In this document: positions 11,011-24,960 of the stretch, piece by piece | Layout: each line of letters begins with the position of its first letter | Numbering within the stretch: position 1 is the first letter of the stretch | Assembly (NCBI GenBank): GCA_008711295.1 | Contig: VUYV01000053.1 | Span: forward strand, 2,637,213 to 2,701,212 | DNA: 64,000 nucleotides | Direction: 5' to 3' | DNA from: Anarhynchus alexandrinus | Lineage: Eukaryota; Chordata; Aves; Charadriiformes; Charadriidae | Made by a program: the position numbers and the translations under genes | Notes under the pieces: generated by a model | What the model was told of the DNA's origin: nothing | Databases searched by the model: none | The model's input: the letters and a program-made list of their open reading frames with translations, nothing else

Positions 11011-14000
11011 TACCATCCAATTTTTTAACTGCTCTTTACGCCTCTAGCACATCACCCTTTCCTAATGCAAACACATCTACCACACTACCCTCCGGTAGTT
11101 CTTTTTTCTTTCTTATTTACATATAAAAATCCTCTCCCCAGCTCTGTTAGTTCTTGCAACTTTTTGGTCTCTGGTACAGTTGAAGAGCCAAGCTCCCAAC
11201 TTTTCCACAAGTCAACTTCCAAAGTACTCTAAAAACAAATGAGTTCAACTTTTGTGCCTTAAGATACTGTATCCCAAATGTCTGTCAGGTACAATCAATA
11301 GTTTTAAGAAGTAATCTTTTTAATTTATTCACTTAATATGAGGTCACAGAGTCATCTGAATTCCTTGTGGGTACAGAACTGAGGTTCACTGAAAATCAGG
11401 CCCCGGCTGAGCTTTGGTGAATTTTTAAAGCAAGCAATTAAATGGCTTGTAAAACAGAGGTATTTCAGAACTGACATCAGTAACTGTCAGAAAGAACTGA
11501 AACTCAGAACGGTTGCGTTCTTAGCTGCAGTAGAGCATTCAGCAATGTTAAACTCCTTCCAAGCACATACAAAGGGAAGTAGTTTGATTTATTAATAATA
11601 ATGGCCTTACATACATAGTTATAGGCTGAATAGGTGAATGCTTTTGAGTCACTTCTAACTGCCGACGGCAAGTAAAGAAGAAACACTGGGTAGTAGTTAG
11701 ACAAAATTAGAAGCCTGTAAGCCCTTCCTTGGGCAGTGTTTCTTCATCTAATCTTGTCCATACTAGCAAAGAGTAGTGGTACATGGCTGAATTCTGCTAG
11801 TACACCACCACCTGCGGGCCCCTCAGCACAAAAAGGCTCTGTGAGCTCTCTGCTCATTTGGGTCATACCACTCGCACAAAAAATTACCTGACCAAAAACA
11901 CAGTGCAAGAAGTTTTGTTCATGATATTGTCTTTTCCTTCCTTCCTTTTTAAAATAGTTTCCCTGTACTGGCATAGGTGACCTGATGCTCTTAAGGATGA
12001 ACCTCCCCAAAATTCAGTGTTGCAATTCACAACTTATGGGTGTGCTTTCATGTTAGATGCAATGGACAATGCTTGGGAAAAGCCAGGTGTCTAAGATTCA
12101 CCACACCTAAGTTAGAGGTACCTAGAACTAGCTAAAAGGGAAATCCTTAGGAAAGGAGTTAGAGGTCTGCTCCCTGTTAGCATGAAGACACCTTGTTTGG
12201 CATAACAGGAGGTGTTCTCCTCTTGCAATTCAGACCCTAGCTGCCTCCACTGAGGGTGGGTGTCTCTGCTCTCGCTCTTCAAACTGGCAGCTGACCTCCA
12301 TGCTTTATAGCAATGAGAGGAAGAAGGTGATATTGCCATTCACCGTCCTTCCCTGGTAGCAAAGTAGATAAGCTTTGGTCCACTCAGGACTGAAGGAACT
12401 TGAGTTTAATGTCCTTCTCTGCCTTAGATGAATACACTTCTCCAAGCCCCATGGAGAAGGCACAGCCTAGCAGGAGGCAGCTCTGTTGCAGAGCAGTAGG
12501 TTCTCCTTCAGAGCTATTCATTGTGTTTTACTGTGCTCCCTGCAGAAGAAAGCAGTGGGTCTGTTCCAGCTTTTCTGGGCAAGCCGTTAGTGGATGTGGC
12601 CCTCCAAACTGGGAACTGAAATGACACATAATCTCTCCCTTCCATAAGACCAGGAGCATGATCACCAGCATACCTTCTCAAACAGGTAAGTGGGCTTTGT
12701 CAATTTTGTGACTTCAGTGTAGCCTGGGCAAAATTTACTTGTTGGTTGCATCTGGACTGGGATTAGCCATTAAGGTATCTCTGCATTTTAACTCTTGCTC
12801 ACTCTGTTCCCTTTTGCAATAAAACATACAGAATACGAATTAGGCATCCAGGCTGCAGCACTGGGAAGGGACTTTTACTCCTGCCTACATAGTTTTTCAT
12901 CTCCAAAACCATGAAAGGACCTGTTGCAGTGTGGCAAAGGAATGACCGGGTGACACGTGTTGTGCTTCTTCTACAGTGCAATTAAGAACTGATAACTGGC
13001 TTATGCTGTTGGTGAGGAGGAGAGTTAAACTATTAAAAACCTAATTTACGTCTCTTTCTTCACTGTGTGACTCAAACCAGTTTTGCAATCTGTTACAGGT
13101 TAACTAGCCAGGGTTAGGCAGGGTGGGGCCTGTGGCAGATTGAAAAACTGGTTTATTCAATTCACAGAGCGAGAAAACATCCTTAAAAATAGGCATTCTA
13201 GAAGAAGACCAGATACCTTCCTGTCAATTATGGCACATCATGCAACAAAACAGATTTTCAGGCTCCTCAGCTTTTGCTGCTGCGTTGAGCGAGAGACACT
13301 GCGTGCAAGTCACGTGCAAGCAGAGGCCACCCAGTATTGTGCCGCAGCTGAAGAGCGTACCTTTCTTTCAGCTTGAGGCTACACTCAGAGGCACACCCTC
13401 ACCTGCAGCCTCTCTCCTCTCCTCCATAACTCTGTGTGCCAAGTGCAGCTGGTTAATAGATCACAGATCAGACCGACCAGCTGCTTCCAGCATATGGGGT
13501 CGTGGAGGAGGGGAAGCTGCAGGGCTGCTCTGCAAATGTGCGATATGCAGGTCTGGAGCTGTCTGGAGATCAACAGGTGATTTCAAGTAGGGAAAGAAAT
13601 GGAAAAGAGCTGCACCGTTTTCAGCAAAAGAGAGAGGGAATGCAATCTGTTGTCTCCTGCAGGGTTTTGCTCTTTTTGAGAGGGAAGGCAGAAATGCAGA
13701 TGATGAGAGTTGCAGGCTTACCTTGTGGGGTATCTTGTACAGCTTCATCTGGACGTGGGATGTACCACACAAGGTGGTGACATCGGTGTATCTGAAAGCT
13801 CTCTTTCGATGTTAAACTGAGAAAGATGGACTACACAAAGCATAGGAAAAAATATTAAATTACATCAAAAGTCAGCTGTATACGTGTTAAAATATGTGAC
13901 AGATGGTTTCAGAATCTTGCACCCTCTCTTGTTATCAATGCAGTTCTTTTTATTGCTTCCAGACAATTCAAATTTTGGCACTGTACAACACCATCAGAGA

Positions 14001-15769
14001 AGAGATGAAGTGTATGATCTACTTTTCTTTACACAGCCAATACCGTCATCATCCTAGGGAGTTTTCCTAGTGTACAGCCATAGAAAGATCGTCAGAAACT
14101 GAGAATCTTGCTTTCACTTACATTAGTGGGCCCTTCGTATCACTCCAACAATATAAAAAAAGGTCCTAAAGTTTAAGTCAAACCTAATGTGAAATTCACT
14201 TTAGCGGTCCTTTACATTGTCATGGCACTGCAAATTTGCCCCTACTATAAACATAACATAGCCATGTTCTGAATCTCTGTTATGTTGCATTATAATGGTG
14301 AGACACCAGAACAAACCAACTGGGAGCCAGAGGAGCTTCCTTCATGGCAAGTTTTTGAGAAGTTAGGATGTGCATGTGCCAGGGTGGTCTGGGAGTAGGG
14401 AGTATTTGATTCTGCCAGAGTGCAGGGCTAGACTGAGTGGTTTTTTTTTAAATCCCTTGCAGTTCTGCAGTTCTAAAGGTTTATGTTTTCTAAAGAGACA
14501 ATTTCTTTATGTGTCAGTCAGTGTGGTCTGGTCTTATCCCCAGAACATTACTCCATATTTTTGCAAAGGCTATCGGTTTACCCACCATAGTAGTGAAAAT
14601 TAAAAACTACATTCCTGAAATTGGCCCATTTCCTAACAACATACCGAAGAAAAGCAAACAGAAAAGGTATCACACATAATTTAGTTAAGATTGCTTCTTT
14701 TGTACTTGCTACAGTGTAAACATATATTCCCTTCTTGCTCCCCTAAACTGTCCAGCCCAGCTGAATTGTGAACTGTGACTCTAAGGACATCCAACTTTTG
14801 TGCTTTTTAAAAATGTAATTAAAACTTCCCCCTTTCATCTATAAATTCCCCAGAACTCTTTCAAGTCCTGCTCTGTCTAGATGGAAGACTTTTTTTCTCA
14901 AAAGATATCAATTTTAAAATGAGGCTGTTACATTTGTTTCTGAGCACAGTAGCCCAAATTTGTTTCATGCCCCTATTTGTTTCACAGCAACAACTGTTGG
15001 GAAGGGACCTTCATGATGCCTCTCAGGGATCTCCAGATTTAACAGCTATAACATCTAAAACCAAAATCAATGTTCATGTCACGTGTTAATCCACAGCTCT
15101 CCTGTCCCTTCTCCATGTAAGTGGCCAGTTTCAAACCAAAGCTCTTCAAATTTCCTCACGCTGCCCCACAGAAGAGGCATGGGAATGCCCTCACTGCAAC
15201 CTACAGTGCAGCAGGGAGAGCCAGGTCAGCGGTCTGGCTTGGGTAACAAGAGTCGCTTCGCTGTCATCCCACAAAGCTGCTTCGCAAGGTAACTAGCTTA
15301 TGTGGTGTTTTGGGCTGCTGTGGGTGGGCTACCCTTGGTACTCAACCAAGCTCTGTCACCCCCTGCAATATCAGGTACCTCTACAGCGCTAGCATAGCCC
15401 TGCTCCCAAGTTTCAATGATGAAAAAGAAACTGCAGTTTGCATATGCATTAGTGTCAGCCTTTTGTAGTGTCGCATTCATGCTAGAGACAACGGTCCCAA
15501 AGGAACTGCACTAGCGCTAGCATTTCCCTTCCCTGGAGTCAATGTAGCAGCCCTTGGTTAGAGCTGCGGTCTGGGTGACTGGAGTAATGAGGTTCTACAG
15601 TCCATAATTTTGCACTGTGCATTTCCTCCCTAAGGAGTCGCATGGCTGGTTTATTGAAATCACACACAAATAGGTCTTAGTGCATTTCTTAGCTGCTGAT
15701 ATTAGAAAAAAATCAGATAGCCTAATTGTGAAATACGCTGGTGGAACCTGCAGAAACGTGGGCTTTATT

Positions 15770-15870
15770 TCTGGCTTTGTGACCAGTTGGAATGCTGACT
15801 TCAAACATATCTTTTAACCCTTTCATGTTTCAATTCCCCTCATGGGTCAAAGAGGGATGCTCACCCCCCT
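15770..15870 (-). repeat. Decayed MIR-like fragment
   Basis: CTGGCTTTGTGACCAG, then CTTTTAACCCTTTCATGTTT, CAATTCCCCTCATGGGTCAA and GGGATGCTCACC follow the reverse-strand order of MIR (TGTGTGACCTTGGG, CTTAACCTCTCTGTG, TCAGTTTCCTCATCTGTAAA, GGGATAATAATACTCACC). Strongly diverged. Confidence 0.45.
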
Positions 15871-18800
15871 CTATGCTACTGCCATGTGCTGCCATGGGCT
15901 GAGCACATTCTGGGAGCAAGGCTGGACAAGCCTGTCCTACTGGTGACCTCCAACACCTGGTCCCTGGATAACTGGAAAGCTTCAGCTCCAATGGAAGCCA
16001 ATACAAGACCTTCACCAGCATTCTACTCACTAAACAAACATGTCTTTTTATTGTTGTTATGATTGCAGTAGGTTGACAGAAATACCATAACACTTGATGT
16101 TGTAAAAAATAATAAAAACATTAATGTTAAAAAAAGTTACTTTGATACTAAGCGCCAAGTTGGCATGACTAAGAGTATAGCGTCACACACAGCAAAACTA
16201 CCAATGCTTCTTCCACTCATCGAGAGGCTTAGGCCACCCTGGTCCCTACACCCCCTCACCACACACTTTCCAGGAGAAATCCTCAGCAGATCCTCCTTCC
16301 ACTCCCAACTGAAGCTACTTTAGTAGCTTTAAAAGTGGCTCTGGGCTATGCTGCCCAACTCCAGTTCAGAAATTGCACTTGATGAGGCAAAAGACACTTC
16401 ACTCCTTGCTACGACTTCATGCTCTGGACCACAAGAAAACCTAGCAGTGCCACGGCTGGGCCTACCCTCTGTCCACCTAATGGCCATATCTGATCATTTG
16501 GCGTAAGTCATTTTGTAAGCTGAGATCCTAATTTTTAAAATTCTGCTCTGCAGGACAGTCATTAGATTTGATCTGCAGTTATTTCTTACCTTGGGATGAT
16601 CTTTTATACCGTGTGAAGTATTATGAAAGTTAGCAGTTTTCCAGGGCAATAAAATTTGCATTTCAGAAACTTTTGAATAAATATTTGAGAAAAAATATAA
16701 ATATGTTAGGTAAAGTTTAGTTTATTTTAATTTTTATGACTCCTCTGGATGGCAGGACAGCTGTATTGGCTGCATAACATATTTTTTAGAGTAGAAATAT
16801 ATAGCCATCTGTTCAGCTCGTAACATGTGTTAATAGGTATCTCAAATTTCAATTCAAGAAATAACCATCTTAATAAATAACGTAACAGCAGGAAACTTGG
16901 GTTAACTAATGGAGACCTTGCTGTAGTAGTACTACATCTGCTTAAGTTAGTCATTGTAGAAATATTCAGGTACAAAGTACTTGGCTTAAAAGGGACCTTT
17001 AGCTAAAAAACATTAGAAAACTGCATTTCCTGGAAGTTTGGGACTGTGACTAAGAAAAAGAACTAGCCAAAAGATTTCCAGCTTTATGTTGACACTTGGA
17101 TACATTTTACAGAGATGAGAGATCTTTACTAACAATATACCCACCCAAGCTTCATAAATTTCTCCTATGGACTTGGTGTGCCAGAGATGACCCTTTAGGT
17201 AACTTCCGACCCACCTGGATTTGAAGTTCAGACCACTAACTCTAGAGAAAGAAAAATGCCCACACAAAATGCATGGGTTGAGACCACCGTTAAATTAATC
17301 TCAAATTGTGCAGCCCCTGTAGGACAACATCCTACTTGATTGGTCTCAGTACAGATGATGGTCAGCTGTGAATTTACTCTGAAAGGTGAGTTAGTACTGG
17401 ATGATAGTACCCTATACTTGCATCGGTATGCATGAAGCAAGACAAATTACAAAATAAAGTAAAAGTGTGATCTTTCTTTTTCTTGTCTTTTTTTTTTTTT
17501 CTCCTCCAAAAGGCTCTTCTTGCTGCACAGTAACAGGCAACGTAAAGGTCTGTAACTCTAGGTCTTTGGTTGCCAAGATGAAGAAAATGTCACTCTCAAG
17601 CAGATGGTACTGCTGATGCAGAAGGTCATGGACTTGGAAATTCATTTAAACAACCCAAAACAAAAGCAAGGGAATGGTAGGGATAGTCTGTTATTATCTT
17701 TGAATATTGAAAAGAAGGTTGAGGCAGCACAGCAAAAAAGGAATGCCAGTTTATCCTTGGATTAGCTATAGAAAATGCATTTGATTTCCTTAACAAGAAC
17801 TAGAGGGAAACATAAGCCACCAAAAGAAATCATGGTCAGATCCTTGGACCTCTGCAGATGAGGATCTCATCTGAGTATGGGGAACCACAGACGACACAGT
17901 GCTGCCATAATTAATGGACCTTATGCCATTTGCCGCTGCAGGGATGCATTCCACTTCCCCACCAACCAACTGGATGCTGGAGGGGCCTAAGCACCCTAGT
18001 TGATGCTGTTCCTGGTTCAGCTGTTAATTTTAGGACTGAGAAGCACAGAGAGCAGTTTACATCTTCCTCTCCCATCTCCACTCATCTTCCAGCTACAGCT
18101 CAGCAGACTGGTGAATTCCAGTCCTTTGTGGCTAGCATGGGGCAGATGTCATCCCTGAGAAGTTACAAGAATATGACTTTATGATTTCATAAAGTACCTT
18201 CACAGGAACTAATTAGGGGGTAACTTATTAACGGAGAAAACCACCAAGTTATGAATGAACTGTCAGTTGCTGTGCCAAGTAACTTGCATCAGCAATTACA
18301 GTCATAAACATTCTGGGTAAAAGCACACTTAATAGGACCCTTTCATGGGCTGTGCAGTCTCCATCGCAGGAACAATTTAGTGATTCCTTTGTTTGTGCCA
18401 GTTACAGAAGGGCCTGGAAGATCTGTGATCTCTGTTCAATTTCTGTGACATGAATTTGCACCCATCTTTGCTATTCATTAACCACTCCCCTCCCCCAACT
18501 TTTTAGCTCTTATGGCTGCAGAGGAAATGCGATTCAAACATATTTGGAAACAGCAAGATCTTCCTGTGCAAGATCAAGTCTGTGGAGAGCCTAATAAGAG
18601 GCTTGTGAATATGAACTGCCCTATTCATATTAATCAGTAGCTTCATTGGTCTTGTAGCCATGGAACTAGTAATTTTTCAACAATATACTAAAATTATTTG
18701 ATTTGTTCGTGTGGGCCTTGCCACAGACACATGACATTTCACTTTGCTTCTATACTCTGCTGGAATCTCTCAGCAGCTGTTTCTATCTCTGCGCTCTTCC

Positions 18801-21743
18801 TACAAGCAGAAAATCTGTGGGATTATGGTACATCACTCCTGCTCTCTCCATTCAGTTAGGCAGCTGTATAACTCGGCTCTAGCTCAGCTCCTGGTAGTGT
18901 GGCCAGACTGAAGTTACACCAGTAACCTGGAACCCACACCAAAGTTACATTCCCCAGCACCCACACCATGCCTCTGTATCTTTAAGCTTGCTTATAAACT
19001 GGTATTATCACATGACAAATTGCCAAACCATTTATCTATAAGAGGCAAAATCAACCAGTATGTTGGATTTTTTCATGCTCTCTTTATCACTAGGACAACT
19101 TGTAAACAGCTGAGCAACTTTAAACAGTTGCACATTAGAGCATATGAACCTGACAAGCTTTCAGAAATGCACAGCCCCAAACACAGAAATACTTCCTGCA
19201 CAAATAGCCTTCTATAGCTCAGCAGCAGACACAGACTTTGAAAACTCTTGTAAACAGAAAGAGACATGGCATCTGACTGGAAAGAACAGCTTTCCATCTT
19301 AAATTTAAAATGCAGTAAAAAAACATTTTTATCTTCCATTCTTGACTTTCTCTCCCAGATTGCATTTTGTATCTGTCCCTTATTAAGAATCACATCACAA
19401 AAAGAAACACTCACCTTAAAGTTTCCTAAGAAACTAGCGTTGGTACAGTATTTCCTGTGCGTTAGTATTCAAGGACTTGCAGAATATGATTAAAATATTA
19501 TGAGCTGCTTTTATGAGAGCTGAAGTCATGTAAGGAGATTTATATAGGCCATTGCAACCTTCCTATCAACTGTAACTTTGCTTAAGGCTACTGTTTATGC
19601 TTTCAGAAAATACTGGAGATATCTAAGGTTTAAGGCACCAGCAAAAAGGAAAGGGAGACAAGCATCTGTCATGGTACATAGAAAATGAATCCTTCTGGCA
19701 ACTTCTGCCCAGCCTTAGATTAATATGGATTTACAATTAACATCATCAGTGAATCAAGCAGCGTTGTAATTGTTTTTGCAGCTATTCCAAAACTTTCTTC
19801 TGCACAGACATAACCTAATTCTAACTTAGTGAGACAGAACAGCTTGACACATTCGTTATCTAAAGACCACTTCAGCCAAAGAACATAATGAAAAAGCATG
19901 GGAACTTGACTCAGGAGCAAAGGCTCTTCTTTAATACTTGTTCCAAAAATAAAAAAGCCTCTCCCCCCTACATCTCTCATTATTTCTTATTCTTGAAGCT
20001 CTAATTTTGCCCCAAGGACTGCTTCAAAAATACACTCTCTTTGATAGGATTGCTTAATACTGCTCAGTCAAGTGGGATTAGAGCCTTCTGAGGGAAAGAA
20101 CATATTTCTTATTCAGTTTCTTGACTAATTAGTAAAAATGACTTTGGGAAACCTTAGTTGTGAATGTATTGCTCACCTCTTCTTCACAGTAGGGATTAAT
20201 AACCAGCGTGCACTATTGCTTGATGCCCGAGTGCAGTTGGCAGGCAGTTCTGCGACACCAGCCCTGCAACACCTGGAACCGCATGGAGTAAGGCACTGTG
20301 GCTGCAGTCTTCACGCAGTGACCCAGGTCTCATGCATGCCAGGAGCAAAACCGTTATTCCCTCTCACAGGCACACTCTTACTGATTTCATCACTACAGTA
20401 TACAAGGACAGCTACAAAGTGGGACCAACCAAGCGTAACCCTGTTCTGGAGTCATTCCTCCAACTAGTCTTTAAGGAGAATTGAGTGAATCCTCTGCTTA
20501 TGCACCAGTCGAGGGTGGGGAATATATCTGTGCCTCAACTTCTGGAAGTAAAGTGACAGGAAGATGAGCTGGAAAAGACTGGACATGATGATGGAATCAG
20601 TTTCCTGTCGTTCTTTTTCCATGCTATGGCCAGACATAGTCATTCTTTGCTGAGAATTAATTGGCTAAATATTCCTCCAAAAGCCTCTAAGTTTCTTTCC
20701 TTAAACTCAATGAATTTGTAGAGACACACATAGTAAATAAACAGAATGTGCCCAAATCAGGCAAACACTGAAAGCCTAATTCCATAGTTTGCTCAGCTAT
20801 GAAGTTTAAGAAGAAAACAAGGACTATCACTATGTGTGGTACTGTGTTTTCACTGTGTATTACACCATCAATACACTAAGGTATTGACACTTGAAACCAC
20901 TTCCAGTAAGGCTGAGACAAGACAAAATCAAACCCAGGGATCTGAATCTACAGTCCTCACTAAATCAAAAGCAGGCTTGCTGTTGACATGTATACAAAAT
21001 AATGACTCAGACTTTAAAAATCCATGATGTTGACTTACATTTTTGACTTTTTTTTAATACACAAGACTGGGTTTAGAGTTTTTTACACTGGTCCAAGAAC
21101 ATGGCCCGGCCATTGCATTTCCTACCGTTGACTTGCTGGAGCGTTTTTGTAGTCCAGTACAAAAAACTGTCAGGGTGTGATGCAGAAAAACAGGCTTTAT
21201 GAAAGAGCATGAGACCAAATTGAAATGAACTTCCCAGCAAAGAGAAAAAGGGGTTTTCCTTGTTCCTCAGCACCACTGCCCACCCGGTGGGCTTGGCTGA
21301 ACGGCCGCACTACAAACAGCCACCTCAGACGTTTGGTTGAGCCATGAGGTCACAAAATGTCTCCCAACTTCCTTGGAAAGATGTAGCTCTAAGCATTCCT
21401 CTCTGGCTTTCTGGGCTAACTGTGGATGTCAGAGCAATGCTCACAGTTAAGAAGAGAGCACAGATCCTGCAAAAGGTGTTAATCTTTTTGCTGAGAGAGG
21501 AAAGTATTCTAGAACAAAAAACTTTATGCTTTGGGTGCCCCATCTTCCACTCTGCAGTTACTGAAGAAAGAAGGATTTCTTCCTTTGCCTAAGTGTCCAG
21601 TCATTAGTAACACACTGAAAAGTGGTCTTTTTTGTGTAGAAACATATGCACCAAGCTAGGTAATGCCAGGGTAACATGGTGAGAATTGTCACTTCCTCAT
21701 GCCCAACCATCATCCTTCACACGCCATCGTAAGTCAATAGATA

Positions 21744-21770
21744 CAAAAAATAAAATAAAATAAAATAAAA
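21744..21770. repeat. (TAAAA)n microsatellite
   Basis: Four to five AAAAT units in a row, followed by a short ACAAGAAC-type stretch. Confidence 0.9.
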
Positions 21771-24700
21771 CAAGAACAAGAAGAACCCAACAACATGATT
21801 CTTAAAGCACTGTCAGAGCTTCCACTTAGACAAGAGCAGCTGGGGCTATTACAGCAGGTAATGAAATCCACTTCTCTGTGACAAAATGGGACCTGATCAT
21901 ATGATTTTATTGCTTGTTTCTCTTTCCTGAAGTAGTTCTGGCCTCCAAAATGGTCTCTGAGCTTGACAATATTAATAATACTGGTTCTGCTTGACAGTAT
22001 TTCAGGTCTTTTGCAAAGACCCCTTGACTAGACCCGAGCTGTAAAAAAAGTCCTATTTCTTCAAAAACGTAGCAGAACTTGATGTGTTGTCATATCCACC
22101 AACTGTGAACATGACTTTTCACCAGCTATAGGGATTGATTTAATACAGCTGTAACCATGAGGCTTCTGAAAAGCACAATGGGACCTCTGGGACTCTGCAA
22201 GCCTCCCTGACACTTCAAGAGAGGCACTCTACATCCAGATTTCTCTCTTAGGACCAAAAGCACCATACCAGGCAAAAAGGAATCTGTGACAGCTTCAGAG
22301 CAATTCTGTTCCTGAACAGAAGTGCTGGCTCTGGGAAGGTGAGAGTGGGAACTACAGAGAAGAAGTGGCCAGGAGTTACTCCCTTTCTTCAGCAGTGCAC
22401 AGCAGTGACAACATCTGCAGAGCGAGCACAGGATGGAGTGCCAGGCATAGATGCTATACATATCCCACACACCCAACAGAAGAGTCTCACTTTCATCTTG
22501 CTTCACCAATGCTTTGCAACAGCCGTGGGGAGAGGAAGATTGATCCTATGGGAGAGGTGGCTTTAGGGATATTTCTGGGCAGGCCTTCAAAGCTTGTTTC
22601 TTAGCCATATTTCCATGAGTGTCCATGAAGACAACAATGAATAGTCAGTCATCTTGATCCTTCTCCAAGTCATCGCAACAGATCCCAGGGGGAAGGGACT
22701 AAGTTCCAGATTCTTTTTAGCGCTAATGGTATCTTACAGTTGTTTCATTCCTCACACCCTGGCAGCATGTGTTAGGGAACATATGACACTGAGGGCCTCT
22801 CTCCCTCTCCATCTCATGTCAAGCCTGAAGAGATCAAGAGTCAGTCTGTCAGGGGTGGGAGTCAGCAACAGTGATTCTAGGAGATGACTTATCTGCTTCT
22901 CTGTGTAGGGCATAAGGAAAGGGAGTAAGGACAGCCCACAAATCTAACAGTCAATCATGGAGTGATTCTTCTCCTTCTGGTGGGGACAGTAGCTACCCAC
23001 CTGTAGCTTGCCTGGCCCAGCAAACTAATTCTGAGCATGCTGGGGATGGAGGAACCAGGATCTTACAGACTACAAAAGTCTGAGAGATTCAGGCATGTGT
23101 GCAGTCCACCATCTGTGCTAGCTCCAAGTCTGAAAGGTTCCAATGCAGCATCTTACCTTCCCCCAAAATACCAGAGCTAGTCTGAAGAGGCTGCTATGTA
23201 AACCCTTTGCTAATACACCTGAATAAAGCAAAAGAACATCCATCAGGACCAACATTAGAAACACCATACCAAAGGCCTACCCCCGGAAGAGCCAGCACCA
23301 GTGGAAATGTGGTGAGTTTTGCTCTGTTTGGTTGCATACTCACCATGGATCATGTGAATGGCTCTAAGTTTACTGCTGTGGGAGAACAACTGGCATCTTT
23401 GAAGCTTGCTGCTGAACTCCTCTGTATCAAGGACGAGGGAAGCCCCTTTTCTTGACAGATATCCTGTTGTCATGAGGCTGCTATGGTGCAGGCTAGCTGT
23501 GATGCCGTGTGGGCTGTTGGCAGCTCCTGGCTCTCCATGTGTGTATTAGCCAGACTAACATGGGTGCAGTTAGGAGGGTGATGAAAGGGCAAGGTTTTTG
23601 CTGAACATCCTATGAAACTTGTAAGGAGCTAAATGTTAGAATGCCTGGGTATTCATAGGGTTTGACCTCCAAAGACGCTAAAGTGACAATCTAGAGGGCT
23701 ATGAAGATACAAAAGCCTACCTCTTCACAATATCTGGGCACCTAAATCCTATCTGTATTAGCAGGCATTGGCCTTTGAGGATGTAGGACAGCAGTTCAGA
23801 TTTATTTAGACCAATGCCCACCACAGTCCTAGCTCTTCAAGCTCCTGGTTGACTAACCCTTGGAGCCAGACAGTAAGGAATGCTTCACATTGGCAGTGAG
23901 GGGGACATACCTGACAAGTCCAAGTAAATTAGCCATGGTCACGGTGGAAACAGGGTAGCAGAGCAAGGAAAGGAAGTCATCTTATTGCCAAAAACATGGT
24001 TCAATGCCTAAACCACGGTACTGTACTGCATTTCAGAAGTCCTTCCTAACTGAAGAACTAAACCAATCAAACTCTTCCCAAACTATTTCACTGATAATAA
24101 TGTAACTGGCTGGTTCGTTGCTGCAACCAGAAGCAGATGTAAATAAGAATAATAATATGATGAACTGATGGTACAAAATAGAAGTCTGTTTAGCAATGCA
24201 GGTTTGGTTATTAATCTTGCTGGATTAATGATTTTGCTAGGAGGCAGTTAAACTTTTGTATTTTGAATTTGATCTTGTTTTTTCATGGAATGAATTTGAA
24301 AGTTCTGTAGGTGGTATCTATCAAAAAAACTTCCAGTCTGAAGCACGTGATTAGCATAGGACAAATATTCTACATTGATACACATTTGTGGTCACATCAA
24401 AGATTTTCCCTAAATCAAGACACTTTAATACCTACACATTATCTAGCCACTGGGAAGCAGGTCTGTGGGGTCAGGTAGACCACTCTGGGCTGTTTCATAG
24501 CGAAACAGTTAATCCACATCACATCAAACTGTCACACTTTAGGAAAAAAACATTCTACAATGGTGTATTCTGAACTACAGACAGGTCTCAAGTGGTCTCT
24601 ACAGATGCCAGTTCACCAGTAGCCTGATTCAGATATCCCATCTGTCCGAATGTCTGTTGTATTTCTTCACATCTTTGGGTACATTAAAAAAAGTATTTTT

Positions 24701-24895
24701 TGCTGCCTCTCTTCCCCCTCTCATCCTCCTCCTCCAACATCACCTCCCTTAGGATGTAATGCCCCCAAACGGCTTTTGGGCAGCTTTTACAAAGGAGTCC
24801 CATTTTGGATGCTGCTCTGACTCACCACAGAAAGAATAGTCCTCTCCCCTCCTCACACAGTAGTGTGCACTCTTAATTTTGTAATGCAAAAGCCC

Positions 24896-24960
24896 TGAGC
24901 CAAATCCACCCCTAATGTTAACTCTACTGAAGTCAATAAAATGACTCCAAGAGCTGGTTT
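24896..24960. repeat. Fossil of an amniote palindromic repeat
   Basis: GAGCCAAATCCACCCCTAAT, then GTTAACTCTACTGAAGTCAA, TAAAATGACTCC resemble the common reptile/bird pattern of GCCAAATCC, a GTAACTCC arm, GAAGTCAATGG and a GAGTTAC arm. Confidence 0.4.

Noticed and set aside
20138..20467. 109-codon plus-strand frame
   Set aside because: Residue composition looks random, with no domain or signal, and a frame on the other strand of similar quality is absent. It is treated as chance.
22126..22509. 127-codon minus-strand frame in the intergenic region
   Set aside because: There is no recognisable domain, no splice-coherent neighbours and no CpG-rich start. Frames of this length occur by chance in 64 kb.
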